Assembly (NCBI GenBank): GCA_007922195.1
Contig: ML681998.1
Coordinates: 18,162,320-18,226,319, forward strand
Reading direction: 5' to 3'
Source: Podocnemis expansa
Taxonomy: Eukaryota > Chordata > Testudines > Podocnemididae
Length of the DNA stretch: 64,000 nucleotides
The notes under the pieces are model-generated. The model saw only the letters and a list, made by a program, of their open reading frames with translations, did no database searches and had not been told where the DNA came from. Of the stretch, positions 53,950 to 64,000 are shown in pieces; the first letter of the stretch is position 1; each line of letters begins with the position of its first letter. The position numbers and the translations under genes were made by a program.

Positions 53950-56900
53950 TTGAAGGGGGAAGGCGACCAAAGCCCACAAGTAAGTTATAAGGTGGGAGAC
54001 CCGGGGGAAGGGATGGAGCTTGGGGGGTTCCAGGACTGTAACACCAGGGATAAAAGAGAGGGTAGTTGGAACATGGGGAGGGATCAAATAATTGTCTTAG
54101 AGGTCCTAATGAAGCCCTAATACCTGAGGTGAGTGGGGAAGGACAACACTGGGAGAAAATGCAAAGAGGTAGATGCAATAGAACTGCATATCAAAAGGGG
54201 AAAGTAGTGCAATCGGCCCAGTATTTTAGGTGCCTGTACACAAATGTGAGGAACCTGGGAAACTAGCAGGAAGAATTGGTAGTACTGGTGCAGACAAGGA
54301 ACTATGATATAATTGGAATAACAGAAACGTGGTGGGATAGCTTGCATGACTGGAGCTCTGCCATGGATGGGTATAAATTGTTCAGGAAGGACAGGCAGGG
54401 AAGAAGAGGAAAAGGAGTAGCACTATATATAAAAGATCTGTATGACTGCTCAGAGCTCCACTATGGAAGTGGAAACAAGCCAGTTAAAAAGTCTGTGGAT
54501 TAAGTTTAGAGAAGAGGGCAACAAGGGGAATGTCATGGTGGGTGTCTGCTATACACTGCCAGACCAGAAGGAGGAGATGGATGAGGCATTCTATGGACAA
54601 CTAGCAGAAATTTCTAGCTCACAGGCCCTGGTTCTCATGGGGGACTTCAATTACCCTGACATCTGCTGGGAGGGCAATACACCAGTGCACAGGAAAGCCA
54701 GGAAGTTTTTGGAGAGTGTTGAAGACAACTTCCTGGTACAAATGCTGGAGGAACCAACTAGGGGACTTACACCTCTCAACCTGCTCTTCACAAACAGAGA
54801 AGAATTGATCGGGGAAGTAGAAGTTAATGGTGACCTGGGCAGCAGTAACCATGAGATGGTAGAGTTCAAGATGCTGATTAGTGGAAAAAAGGAAAGAAGC
54901 AAAACACAGACCCTGGACTTCAGAAAAGCAGATTATGGTTCCCTTAGGGAGCTGATTGGCAGGATCCCCTGGGAGGCTGATCTGAAGGGGAAAGATGTAT
55001 TTTGGCTATATTTTAAAGAAACTCTGCTAAGGGCACAGGAAGATACCATTCTGATGAGCAGAAAGAACAGCAAATGTGGAAGGCACCCAGTGTGGCTTAA
55101 CAGAGAACTCTGCACTGAGCTAAAACATAAAAAGGAAGCTTACAGGAAGTGGAAGCTTGGACAGATGACTAGGGAGGCATACAAAGATATTGCTCGGGAC
55201 TGCAGGGATAAAATCAGAAAGGCCAAAGGAAAATTGGAGTTGCGGCTAGCAAGGGATGTGAAGGATAACAGGAAGGGGTTCTACAAGTATATCAATAACA
55301 AGAAGATGATCTGGGGTGGCGTAGGTCCCTTACTGAATGGGGCAGGTATCCTCATGGTGGAGGATGCAGAAAAGGCTGAAGTGTTCAATGCTTTTTTTAC
55401 TTCAGTTTTCACAGGGAGGGCCAGCTCCCAGCCCACTACACGGGGTATGGAAGATTGGAGAGAAGAATAGAGGCCCTTGATGGCAGAAGGTCAGGTTAGG
55501 GACTGCTTAAAGAAACTGGACGTGCACAAATCCATGGGACTGTATGAACTGCATCCAAGGCTGCTGAGTGAGTTGGCCAATGAGATAGCAGTACTGCTGG
55601 CCATTATCTTTGAAAACTTGTGGCAAATGGGGGAGGTACCAGAGGACTGGAAAAAAGCAAATATAGTACCTATCTTCAAGAAAGGCAAAAAGGAGGATCC
55701 AGGGAATTACAGACCTGTCAGCCTCACCTAAATCCCTGGAAAAATCATGAAGCAGGTTCTCAAAGAATCCATCCTGAAACACTTGGAGGGAAATAGAGTG
55801 ATCGGGAACAGTCACCATAGATTCGCCAAGGGTAGATTATGCCTGACCAACCCCATTGCCTTCTCATGAGATGACTGGATTTGTGGATGCAGGAAGAGCC
55901 GTTGACATGATATACCTCAACATTAGCAAGGCTTTTGATATGTTTTCCAACATCATTCTCATCGGCAAGTTAAGGAAGTATGGGTTGGATGTGTGGACAG
56001 TAAGGTGGATAGAAAACTGGCTAGATCAAGAGTTTCAGCGAGTAGGAATCAATGGCTGCATGTCTAGCTGGCAACCACTAACAAGTGGTATGTCCCAGGG
56101 ACCAGCCTTGAGGCCAGTTCTGTTCAACATTTTCATTAATAATCAGGGTGATGGGATAGACTGCACACTCAGTAAGTTTGCAGTGACACCAAGCTGGGGG
56201 GAATGGTAGACACACTGGAGGTCAGGGACAGGATTCAGGGAGTCCTAGACAAATTGGAGCAATGGGCCAATAGAAATCTCATAAGGTTCAAAAAGGACAA
56301 GTGCAAAGTCCTACACTTGGGATGGAAAAACCCCATGCACTGCTACAGGCTGGGGATCGATCAGCTAAGTAGCAGCACTGTAGAAAAGCAGCTGGGGGTC
56401 ATGGTGGATGGGAAGCTGGATATAAGTCAAAGTGTGCTCTTGCTGCCAAAAAGGCCAATGGCATACTGGGCTGCATCAGCAGAAGTGTTGCCAGCAGATC
56501 AATGATGTGATTGTTCTCCTCTATCTGGCACTGGTGAGGCAGCACCTGGAATACTGTGTCCTGTTTTGGGCTCCCCCTACAAAAAGGTTATGGACAAATT
56601 AGAAAGAGTCTTGCGGAGGGCAACAAAAACGATCAAGGGGTTAGAGTAGAAGACTTACAAAGAGACTGAAGGGACTAGGCTTATTTGGCCTGCAGAAGAG
56701 ACGACTGACGGGGGGATTTGATAGCAACCTTCAACTACTGGAAGGCATGCTTCAATGAGGACAGAGCTCAGTAGTAACAGAGAACAGAACAAGGAGCAAT
56801 GGTTTCAAGTTGCAGCTGGGGAGGTTGAGATTGGATGTTAGGAAAAACTCTCTTACTAGGAGGGTGGTATAGCATTGGAATGGGTTACCTAGGGAAGTGG
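53950..56900 (+). pseudogene. CR1 ORF2, broken in at least six places
   Basis: The start codon position of the sister copy has lost its ATG. The endonuclease reads 'ITETWWDSLHDWSSAMDGY', then shifts frame near 54490. It continues (54442-55470) with 'LMGDFNYPDICWEGN' and 'SSNHEMVEF', where the conserved Asp is Asn. Stops follow at about 55468 and 55729. The RT has '[14 protein letters not shown]' (motif A Asp to Asn) and 'SKFAVTPSW', where a small deletion removes the FADD motif. The end reads 'KKDKCKVLHLGWKNPMH', and C-terminal text to 56950 is scattered over frames. It cannot be active and is older or less constrained than the minus-strand copy. Confidence 0.9.
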
Positions 56901-57319
56901 TTGAATCTCCATCTCTGGAGATATTTAAGACTCAGTTAGACAAAAACCCTGGCTAGGATAATTTATTGAGAGTGGTCCTGCTTTTCTTTGCAGGGGTTGG
57001 ACTAGATGATGTCATGAGGTCCCTTCTAACCCTATGATTATATATAAGTTAGTTTCCTGGCCCAGCACACAGCTGCCCGTGAGTGTTTGGGCAGCCTGGC
57101 TTGTGCTGGGGGGTGGGTATTGAGGGCATGGGGTGGATTTTGGGGGTGGATATTGGGGGCAGGTGGTGGATTTTGGGGACAGGGGAATGGATATTGAGGG
57201 CAGGAGCTGGGGTGAGGGGGTGGCATGTGGGGGGCACGAGCTCGGGTGTAGGAGGTGGGCCCACCCATGCAAGAAGGTTCCAGGGCTTGCCAAATTATAC
57301 TTTAACCCCTGGACAAATT

Positions 57320-59940
57320 GCCAGTGCCAGCTTGCCATGGTGCCTAGGATTTTGTTCCTGGCATCTAGCAGTACCTGGCAGCCATGGAGGCAAATGCCCC
57401 CTGGTGCCCTAAAAAAGAGCCAGCAGTGCTAAAACTTTCAGGGTCACCATTGTCTCTCTTCCCCCTCCACAACTGATGCTGAAAAGGCACTAGCATTGCG
57501 GCCGTGGCTTTTTCTGGTGTCTGGGAGGGGAATGTCTTTCATCTACCATGCAGCTGCGGAAAGCACCTTGAGCAGTAGCAGTTTTATTGGCAGCAGGGGG
57601 CCTTGTACACTCCACACTGCTGCTGAAAGAAATGGTGGTGGTGACAGACTTTTGCAGCAGGTGGCCCCTTGACAGCTGTAAGCCTGGCACCTCAGTGTTG
57701 GGGCAGGGCCCTAGGTGTGCAGCAGATTTGTGGAGGCCTATGGTAGGGGTTGCTGTCTTCCTTGTTATAAGAGAGCATTTTTGTATAAGTTTGAAAACAA
57801 GTAATTGATTTCCCAGTCTTTCCTCTTTGTACACATAAGTACATGTAGTACTCAGCTATTAACACTAGTTAAGCATACATACGTCTAGGGGGGAGGAATC
57901 ATGGTAAGCACCTTTAATTAAAATAACAGCAGCATATTTGGTTTCCTAAAGGCAAATGGTGCCATTCATGGAGATATCAAAAAATGCAGCTACACTGTGT
58001 TGGACAGCTGATTCATAGTACAAGCCTGGGATTCCCCTTGCCCTAGAGGAATTCCTGGGAGGCACAAAGGTAGCTGTAAATCACGCACTCTTTGCCCCCT
58101 GTAAGGAGAGTGTCCTGAAGATGAGCCAGGGTAGTATGAAGCATAGCTATCACAATGAATAATAGCAGTTTTGGGCCAGAGGACCAGTCCCTAGAAAGTC
58201 TTTATTGTTAATACAAGTTCTAGGAACCCTGAGGATGATTTAATTTGAGATCAGAACAATCCCAACTGCCCTGAAGACTAGGGGAGGAGAATGGTTGTAA
58301 GCTATCTTTATACCCTGTCCTCTGGTGAACCTGTGATTCTGGCCTTTTGTGCTTAAAACTATTCATGGTCACGAGAAAAAGATTAAATTATTGATCGGGT
58401 CTTGAGCAGAAAAAAAAAGTCAGTGCCTGGCATTCCCATTGATGTGCCCATTAAATACGAAGGGAGTCGGACTCTCCTGGGTAGAGGCCTGCATGTAGCT
58501 ATTTGAAAATAAACTCGCTTAACACAGGAGAATACAGCCCATTCCTTCCTGCTCATCGAGCTGATTTGCTACGCTTCAGAACGGAATCTCTTCTTGAAGC
58601 AGGGTTTTTAAAAACTCTCAAAAAGCTGTGAAATACTTCTTCAAGACTGAGTTAACCTCGTAGCCTTTGTATACACATTTCAATCATAGCTGTGTAACAG
58701 AATGGCTTTTTGAAAAGATCAAACCATGTCTTGCCTTAAAAATTATTTTAAAATATATGGCTTTCAGCATTGCAGATGCTTTGAGAACACGTTCTCTTTT
58801 TTGTTAGAAAACTTTGATTTCACCAGTACGTTTAGAGAATATTAATAGAAGTTAAAAATATGGTTGTTTGCAATGAAATTGCAAGCCCTGTCCCCAAAGA
58901 CCACAATCGTTTTATTTCTCTCTATATCCCACAAGGCCAGAATTGATGTAATTACAAATATCCCATTTAAGTATTTATGGGTCCTCGAAAATGTATGGCA
59001 TTCTCCAGTTAACTCAATTAGAGCATTCTGTTCCACAAAAAAGGCCTCACCCTTATCTGTTGAAAAAAAGAAGTTTCATACAGCATAGATCAGTTAATAC
59101 TTGGATATCGGGAGACAAGCCATCAGGACCATGTATAAAACAGTGTGTAACCTGTGGGGGTGAGCTAGAATTCATTCATTAGCCCCTCTCCAGTGCTTAC
59201 AGAGATAAACCCCTGCAAAAAGCAGCTGGAGAGCCAGGATCCAGCCTGTATAGGACTCACAGTGAAGACTGCTCAGAGTTCCCATCCCACATTAAACTAC
59301 TACTCAGCATAAACATAACAATGAACTTTATTAACTAACTAAACAAACCTTATCCTAAGAACCAAAATGCATTTAAACAAAACAGCAAGAAACCCAAGAG
59401 TCCTAAAGTTCAGGTGGAGTCACCCTTATCTCAATGGCAGTCTCTAAGTCCTTGAGGCTTGAATGCAAAACAGAAGCAGAAATCCTCATCTTCTCTGGCT
59501 GCAGGAATCTTCAGGTGAATTCCATGCAGTCCTTTCATCCTCCTGTGCAAACAGCACCACACACTCTGTTTACTGGTTACCCAGCTCTCATTCCCCGTGC
59601 AAAATAGTCCAAAGCAGAGAGAAAGCATCCCTCAGTCCACTCCTGGCTTAGCTCCTCTCAGTCGATCACTGAGCACATGGACTCTGCAGGTCCCTCTGGT
59701 TGCTCCTCTAGTGGCAGCTCATCTCATGCGTCTCCCACACATCTGACTCCAGCACAACAAAAAAAAACTTGTGGAGCATGCTCAATGTGCTACCACACCC
59801 TCTTACCAGAAAGTTCTGGTTTCTGGGCTGAAAAATCCACCCACCAACATAACCCAGCCATACGGGATCCCTAAAAGAGATTGCTCCTTTTTAAGCATAC
59901 GGGTTACAAGAGCACATGTAAATAGGACCATGCTGAAATG
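57320..59940. other. non-coding interval
   Basis: No gene is supported. Frames up to 114 codons have no recognisable domain. The stretch at about 59140-59880 has an LTR- or repeat-like composition but no defined ends. Confidence 0.35.
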
Positions 59941-59948
59941 TCTTAAAA

Positions 59949-60904
59949 CACTGGTTCCCAACTTGTGGTCCACAGACCCCTAGCAGGCCGCAGAGTTACC
60001 CAAAGGGGTCTGCAGACAGCTGGAAGCTGGGATTGGACAATGCTGGTGGCACTGCAGCGGCAGGAACTAGACAATGGCAGGAAGCTGCTCTGCCCCAGGC
60101 TTGGAGTTTTTAAAATTCCCATGCCGCCCTGAGCATGCTCAGATCATGCTGACGGCAGGAGCAGCCTGTGGCATGGTTGCTCCTGGCTCCCACAGCCAGG
60201 TAAGGGGACCGTGGTGTGGGGGGTTGAGCTCAGGGTTGGGCAGCCTCCAGCGAAAGGGTGGAGGGCAGCTCAGCCATGGGCAGCAGGGCAAGCTGATGGC
60301 AGGGCGGAAGGGTTTAAGGAGAGGGTTGGGGTGACTCAGGGCTAGACCCCTCCAGTGGCAGGGGGCAGGAACCATGGCTGCAGCAGCACCCATTCCCACC
60401 AGGGGCAGGGGCAGGGTGTTGGGGGGGGGCATGCCCACAGCAGCTCCCATCACTGGCAGGGGCAGGTGGGTCATGGCTGTGGCAGCTCCTGGCCCTGGGT
60501 AGGGGCAGAGTGTTAGGGACCATGCCCATCTGTGGCAGCTCCCATCCCTGGCAGGGGCAGGGGGGCCATGGCTGCAGCAGCTGCCGGTCCCAGCTAGGGG
60601 CAGGGTGTGGGGGTCCATGCCCATCTGTGGCAGCTCCCGTCTCCAGCAGGGGCAGGGTGTGGGGGAGCCATGCCCACAGCAGCTCCTGTCTGTGGGAGGG
60701 TCAGAGGGTGTGTGGGGGGGCATGGCCACGGCAGCTTCTTGTTCCCACCAGGTGCCAGTGACTCTGCCGGACTGGTGCAGGCCAGATTCTACTGGCGTGG
60801 GCCAGATTCTACCCACAGCAGCGACATAAAATTTCACAGAGGGCTGCAAAGTTTTTTTTCAATGAAAAGGGATTCCCAGCCTTCGAAAGGTTGTAAAATA
60901 CCGC
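59949..60904. mobile_element. hAT-like element expanded by a minisatellite
   Basis: The left end 'cactggttcccaacttgtgg' is a typical hAT terminus. The right side 'gggattcccagccttcgaaa' followed by 'ggttgtaaaatac' is a decayed inverse of it. No target duplication is clear. The interior includes a block near 60099-60145 ('cctgagcatgctcagatc') that matches, inverted, about 9430-9475 of the element at 8477. The large minus-strand frame of 236 codons merely translates the minisatellite. Confidence 0.6.
60350..60755. repeat. GC-rich minisatellite, unit about 60-66 bp
   Basis: The pattern 'ccatgcccacagcagctccc' plus 'ggcaggggcagggtg' recurs about six to seven times with substitutions. Unit length was judged by eye. 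Confidence 0.8.
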
Positions 60905-60909
60905 CCTAC

Positions 60910-61265
60910 AAGATCTTTGAAATAAATCCATATTCACTGCAGTAGGCCTAACATAATGTGGGCTACCCAACTACTACAACTTGATTTTGTTAAGCAAAAT
61001 CAAAAGTATAAATGTTAATTCGTAATCTGATTTTTAAAACACAAAATATGCAAAAATACACAAAAATCACTGAAACAATAGAATTTAAGAATGAATGTTT
61101 GTTTAACCATGAAAACATTGATGGAAATAAATAAATATCAATGCATGAAAATAATAAACACAGTGGAATCCACTTTGAATATTTATTATCATAGATGACA
61201 TATTACATGATTACACATCAAGCCCAAAGAGTTCATAATCTAAAAGGCTTGCTTATATAAAGTTT
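60910..61265. other. AT-rich DNA, nothing recognised
   Basis: Low-complexity A-rich words were seen. It may include the 3' end of the Tigger-like element. Confidence 0.35.
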
Positions 61266-61269
61266 CTGT

Positions 61270-62990
61270 AGTCCACAGATTCATCTTGCTGGGATGGAGG
61301 TTTTACAAAGTACAATGTTATTTTCTGCTGTTTCCTGGCCTTGGCTTTCTTTTTCTTCACAAAATCGATCATCCCACATAGGTGTAAAATTTGGATATTT
61401 TTCACGTCTTGCTACACCATATATCATGCAAGAGTTTTGGCAGCAGTTAGCGCTTCTGAATGAGAAATTTTGGCTTTTCAAGATAATTGTTGTCATCTAC
61501 TGCTTTTTCCCAAAACTGTTCCTCACCACTTTCACAGTCTGACCCAATCTTATAACTGCAATTATTTCTTCTTCTGTCAGATCTTCTGTAGTTGAGCCAT
61601 TTTCATCTAGTTCTAGCTATTCATTTATGAATTCAGGTGATGTGTCTAATTTAAAGTCTTTAATTAATTGAAAAAGGAATTTACCTTCTTTCATTTGTGC
61701 TTTTGTTAGCAGGATGTCTTCTTTTGTTAGCCCTTCAGATTCTGGTTCTGAATCAGTATGTTCTGGGTTTTCAGAAGCAGAACTGTCAACAGAAAAGGCT
61801 GGCCCAAGAGCCTTTGTCCAGCAATTTTCAATAGATTTTTTGTTTCATGCTATCCCGAGCTTTTTTCACCAAATAAATTATTTCTTTTATGTTTAATTCT
61901 TTTAGGAATTCGGAAATGCTTGATGACTCACATGAAATCATTTCTGAGACCAACTCAGTTTGATACTTTTAAAATTTTGAATAATGCCCTGGTCCAAGGG
62001 TTGGATTTTTGACGTTGTGTCGAATGGCAGATATAGCACACAGATTTGACCATTGTTTGATACCAATAATTCGGAAGGAGGATGGGTCGGACAATTGTCA
62101 AGTAGCAATAGTGCTTTAGGTTTGAGTTTTTTCTTGTAGAGGTGTTTACAAACAGCTGGAACAAAAGAGTTGTTGCACCTCTTTAAAAATGCTCCTAGTC
62201 ATGCAAGCATTTTTATTACTGGAGTATATGGCAGGCAGTTCGGCTTTGTTAAGGTGCTTAAAGCACTGAGGATTGTTGAACCAACTGATAAGAAGTGGTG
62301 TAAGCTTGTGACTGCCTATCTTGTTCATACAAAATAGAAGGGTGATCCTGTCTTTTATTTTTTAAAGCCTGCTGTTTTTTGGGTTTCATATTTCAAAGCT
62401 AAAGTTTTGTCTGGCAAAAGCTTTGAAAATAAAGTTGTTTCATCACAGTTGTATATTTGTTCTTCATTATAATTTTCAGTTTCTATTAAAGTTTTTAATT
62501 TGGTGGGAAACTCGTTGGCAGCAGTCTCATTGGCTGATCAGCTTTCTCTAGAAATGCTAACTTGGGAAATACCATGATGACTTTTAAAAGGGCTTATAAA
62601 GCCTTTGGTGGCTTGATATGTTTCATCACTCATTGAAGTTCCAAATTTAGTTGCTTGGGCTTGGAGAAGTGGGACACTTAGCCACATTCCCTTAGCTCTC
62701 TCTTGGGCAAACCACATGTGCAATGGTTTGTCTACATCAGGCTTTGCCAAATAACACACGCATTTTAGCTTCTGGCCGACGTCGGAATCTACATTTTGTA
62801 CAAAATTGCACAGCTTTGTTTCGTTTTTTTAATCCAACCTCATAGAGGTGATTTGGCAATCCCAAGATTTCTAGAACTTATGGCTTGGTTTTCACGATTA
62901 TGTACCCAACCTATAGCTGCTAATTTTTCTTCAATGGTGTACGGACACTGATGCTTGTCTTCTGCCACTATGAACAAAGGCCTGTACTAA
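61270..62990 (-). pseudogene. Tigger/jerky-type DDE transposase, decayed
   Basis: This would be a pogo/Tigger-family transposase of the CENP-B and jerky type (DDE_1). Near 62950-62830 the minus strand reads 'YTIEEKLAAIGWVHNRE' and 'LGIAKSPLRG', the CENP-B-like helix-turn-helix. About 62710-62560 reads 'MWLSVPLLQAQATKFGTSM' and 'FISPFKSHHGISQVSISRE', the second DNA-binding domain. About 62370-62180 reads 'KIKDRITLLFCMNKIGSHK', 'LISWFNNPQCFKHLNKAELP' and 'NKNACMTRSIFKEV', the DDE core after its first Asp. The rest to about 61300 is scattered. Stops occur in every segment, including around the expected first catalytic Asp. Terminal repeats were not found. Confidence 0.8.
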
Positions 62991-62994
62991 AATA

Positions 62995-64000
62995 TCTATT
63001 GCACTTAATTATAGCTAATCAAAAGTATACATGTTGCTTGACAGTGTAATTAAGTGTGATACGTCTTTTCCGAAATGGCGATGAAAAGGAAAAGGAAGCA
63101 CTAATAAGTCTTACAGCACATGTTTCCGTATTTAGGCCTACTTCCAATTTTAAGTCAGTAAATGAGCACATATTTAGCACTACTCTGCAGTTTTAGATAC
63201 CACCTACTAAAGAGTTCCATGCGTTAAGGTGGTAGCTTTAGGGGACATGACGCTAGCGTGTGTTAAATGAATTCACCGGTAAGCTGATCGTGAGTAAACT
63301 GATCTATGCTGTAAATAGATGAAAGGGATTTCTTTAGCTGAGGAAATAGAAGAATTCATTTATTCAAAAATACTAAATACTAGCCTGAGCAGGTGGACAT
63401 GTATTTCCAAGTGACTGTATAGATGCTTGTCCAGGTTTAGTAAAGATACAACAAAATCTATGGCTAGATCCTCAGCTGATATGAAGCAGCATAGCTCCTT
63501 CAAAAGGGCAGCTAAGAGAAGCCCTTTAAAATCAGTGGAGCTACATGGATTTACACTAGCTTTGGATCTAGCTGTATTAGTTTCTCAGTGCAAGTACCTA
63601 CACAAAATACAGACCTACCATCATACCATACGGCATAAGTTAGGCAAATATTTACTATAAGTAGGGCTTTTTGAAAGTCTGGGGGCAGCAAGGGTGGTAC
63701 AGGAGAGAGGAGAAAATAATTTAAGACTGCATTAGAGACCTGATCCTGCCCCACTAAAAACCAGTAGATGTTTTAATCACTGAAATCAATGGGAGCAGGA
63801 CTTGGGGTCTTGTGATATGCTGCATGATTTATGAGAGCTATACAAATAGCCCCCTTGTGCTCTTCAATTTTTCACACCTTGAACAACCTTTTGCTTTACA
63901 AAGTATCATAAGTAAATAGCAAGTTGGAGGCAGAACTAGACATAACAATCAGCGGGAGCAAGGGAATGCTTTGCTCTCCTCCACTGTGCAGTTCCTACCA
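62995..64000. other. non-coding interval with fold-back traces
   Basis: No gene is supported. About 63735-63800 ('acctgatcctgccccacta', 'aaatcaatgggagcaggact') is a decayed copy of the palindromic repeat family at 3478. Confidence 0.4.

Larger units (their letters stand above)
53396..57040 (+). mobile_element. CR1 LINE, plus strand, 5' truncated in ORF1
   Basis: The copy starts inside ORF1 at the point equivalent to 52353 of the minus-strand copy and runs through ORF2 to the CR1 tail ('ggttggactagatgatg', 'cttctaaccctatgatt'). It carries many frameshifts and stops. With 48690-52353 it forms an imperfect inverted repeat. Confidence 0.92.
48298..57311 (+). mobile_element. GC-rich hAT-like element split by nested insertions
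   Basis: The left 277 bp (48298-48574) match the first part of the copy at 30310. They include 'ctatttttaggggttcagca', 'cagaaaatggtgccaga' and 'gggcccctaaaaatagcag'. The right part (about 57055-57311) matches its last part, including 'gtggattttggggacagggg' and 'ccaaattatacttta'. The octamers ggcaaata (48290-48297) and gacaaatt (57312-57319) agree at 6 of 8. Together this indicates one old insertion opened up by about 8.5 kb of later ones, including two CR1 copies. Confidence 0.72.

Noticed and set aside
53396..57040. The two CR1 copies as a recent inverted duplication
   Set aside because: The copies differ in truncation point, catalytic residues and number of lesions, which fits independent insertions better.
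60350..60755. CRISPR-like array
   Set aside because: The repeats are long, degenerate and have no unique spacers; the genome is a vertebrate.
60139..60849. 236-codon open frame on the minus strand
   Set aside because: It translates a GC-rich tandem repeat inside a hAT-like element; the protein is a repeated Gly/Pro/Cys-rich pattern with no domain.

Overview
This window looks like transposon-rich intergenic (or intronic) DNA from a sauropsid vertebrate, most likely a turtle. The evidence is a CR1-dominated LINE content, a DIRS retrotransposon, many hAT-type and palindromic MITE-like elements, and an old MIR-type SINE. There is no bacterial-style gene organisation. The turtle call is an inference from repeat content, about 0.6 confident; a crocodilian is the main alternative. 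I found no host protein-coding gene, tRNA, rRNA or CRISPR array. Every coding region I can support belongs to a mobile element, and all carry disabling changes.

Layout. About 0-8.4 kb is mostly unique AT-rich DNA with a CR1 tail, fold-back repeats and a MITE (7.25-7.62 kb) inserted in a fold-back repeat. A GC-rich hAT-like element spans 8.48-9.62 kb. A structurally complete DIRS element on the minus strand spans about 11.51-17.20 kb, with terminal inverted repeats, an internal complementary region, gag, RT/RNase H and tyrosine recombinase. Between 17.6 and 27 kb lie two non-LTR retrotransposon fragments, a second TTCGAA-type MITE, a 207-bp hAT element with a perfect 8-bp target duplication, and C-rich DNA ending in a terminus of the GC-rich hAT-like family. 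At 27.8-28.8 kb is a possible LTR with a CCAAT-CCAAT-TATA promoter on the minus strand. At 30.3-31.0 kb is a complete copy of the GC-rich hAT-like family with a 7/8 target duplication. The stretch 33-37 kb is unremarkable. From 37 to 45.6 kb there are CR1/L3 LINE copies, two large palindrome-rich MITEs, further hAT elements and a perfect 27-bp hairpin.

The most structured region is 48.30-57.31 kb. A single GC-rich hAT-like element appears to be split there by about 8.5 kb of nested insertions, including two near-full-length CR1 copies head to head (minus 48.69-52.88 kb, plus 53.40-57.04 kb). They form an imperfect inverted repeat with arms of about 3.65 kb. The last part holds another hAT-type element expanded by an internal minisatellite (59.95-60.90 kb) and a decayed Tigger/jerky-type DDE transposase (61.3-63.0 kb, minus).

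The elements work as a nested record rather than as cooperating genes. DIRS keeps its recombinase residues while its reverse transcriptase catalytic motif is lost. One CR1 keeps its RT catalytic motifs but is broken by stops. Several MITE families share the terminal word GGCTATGTCTACA, so one transposase may have moved them.
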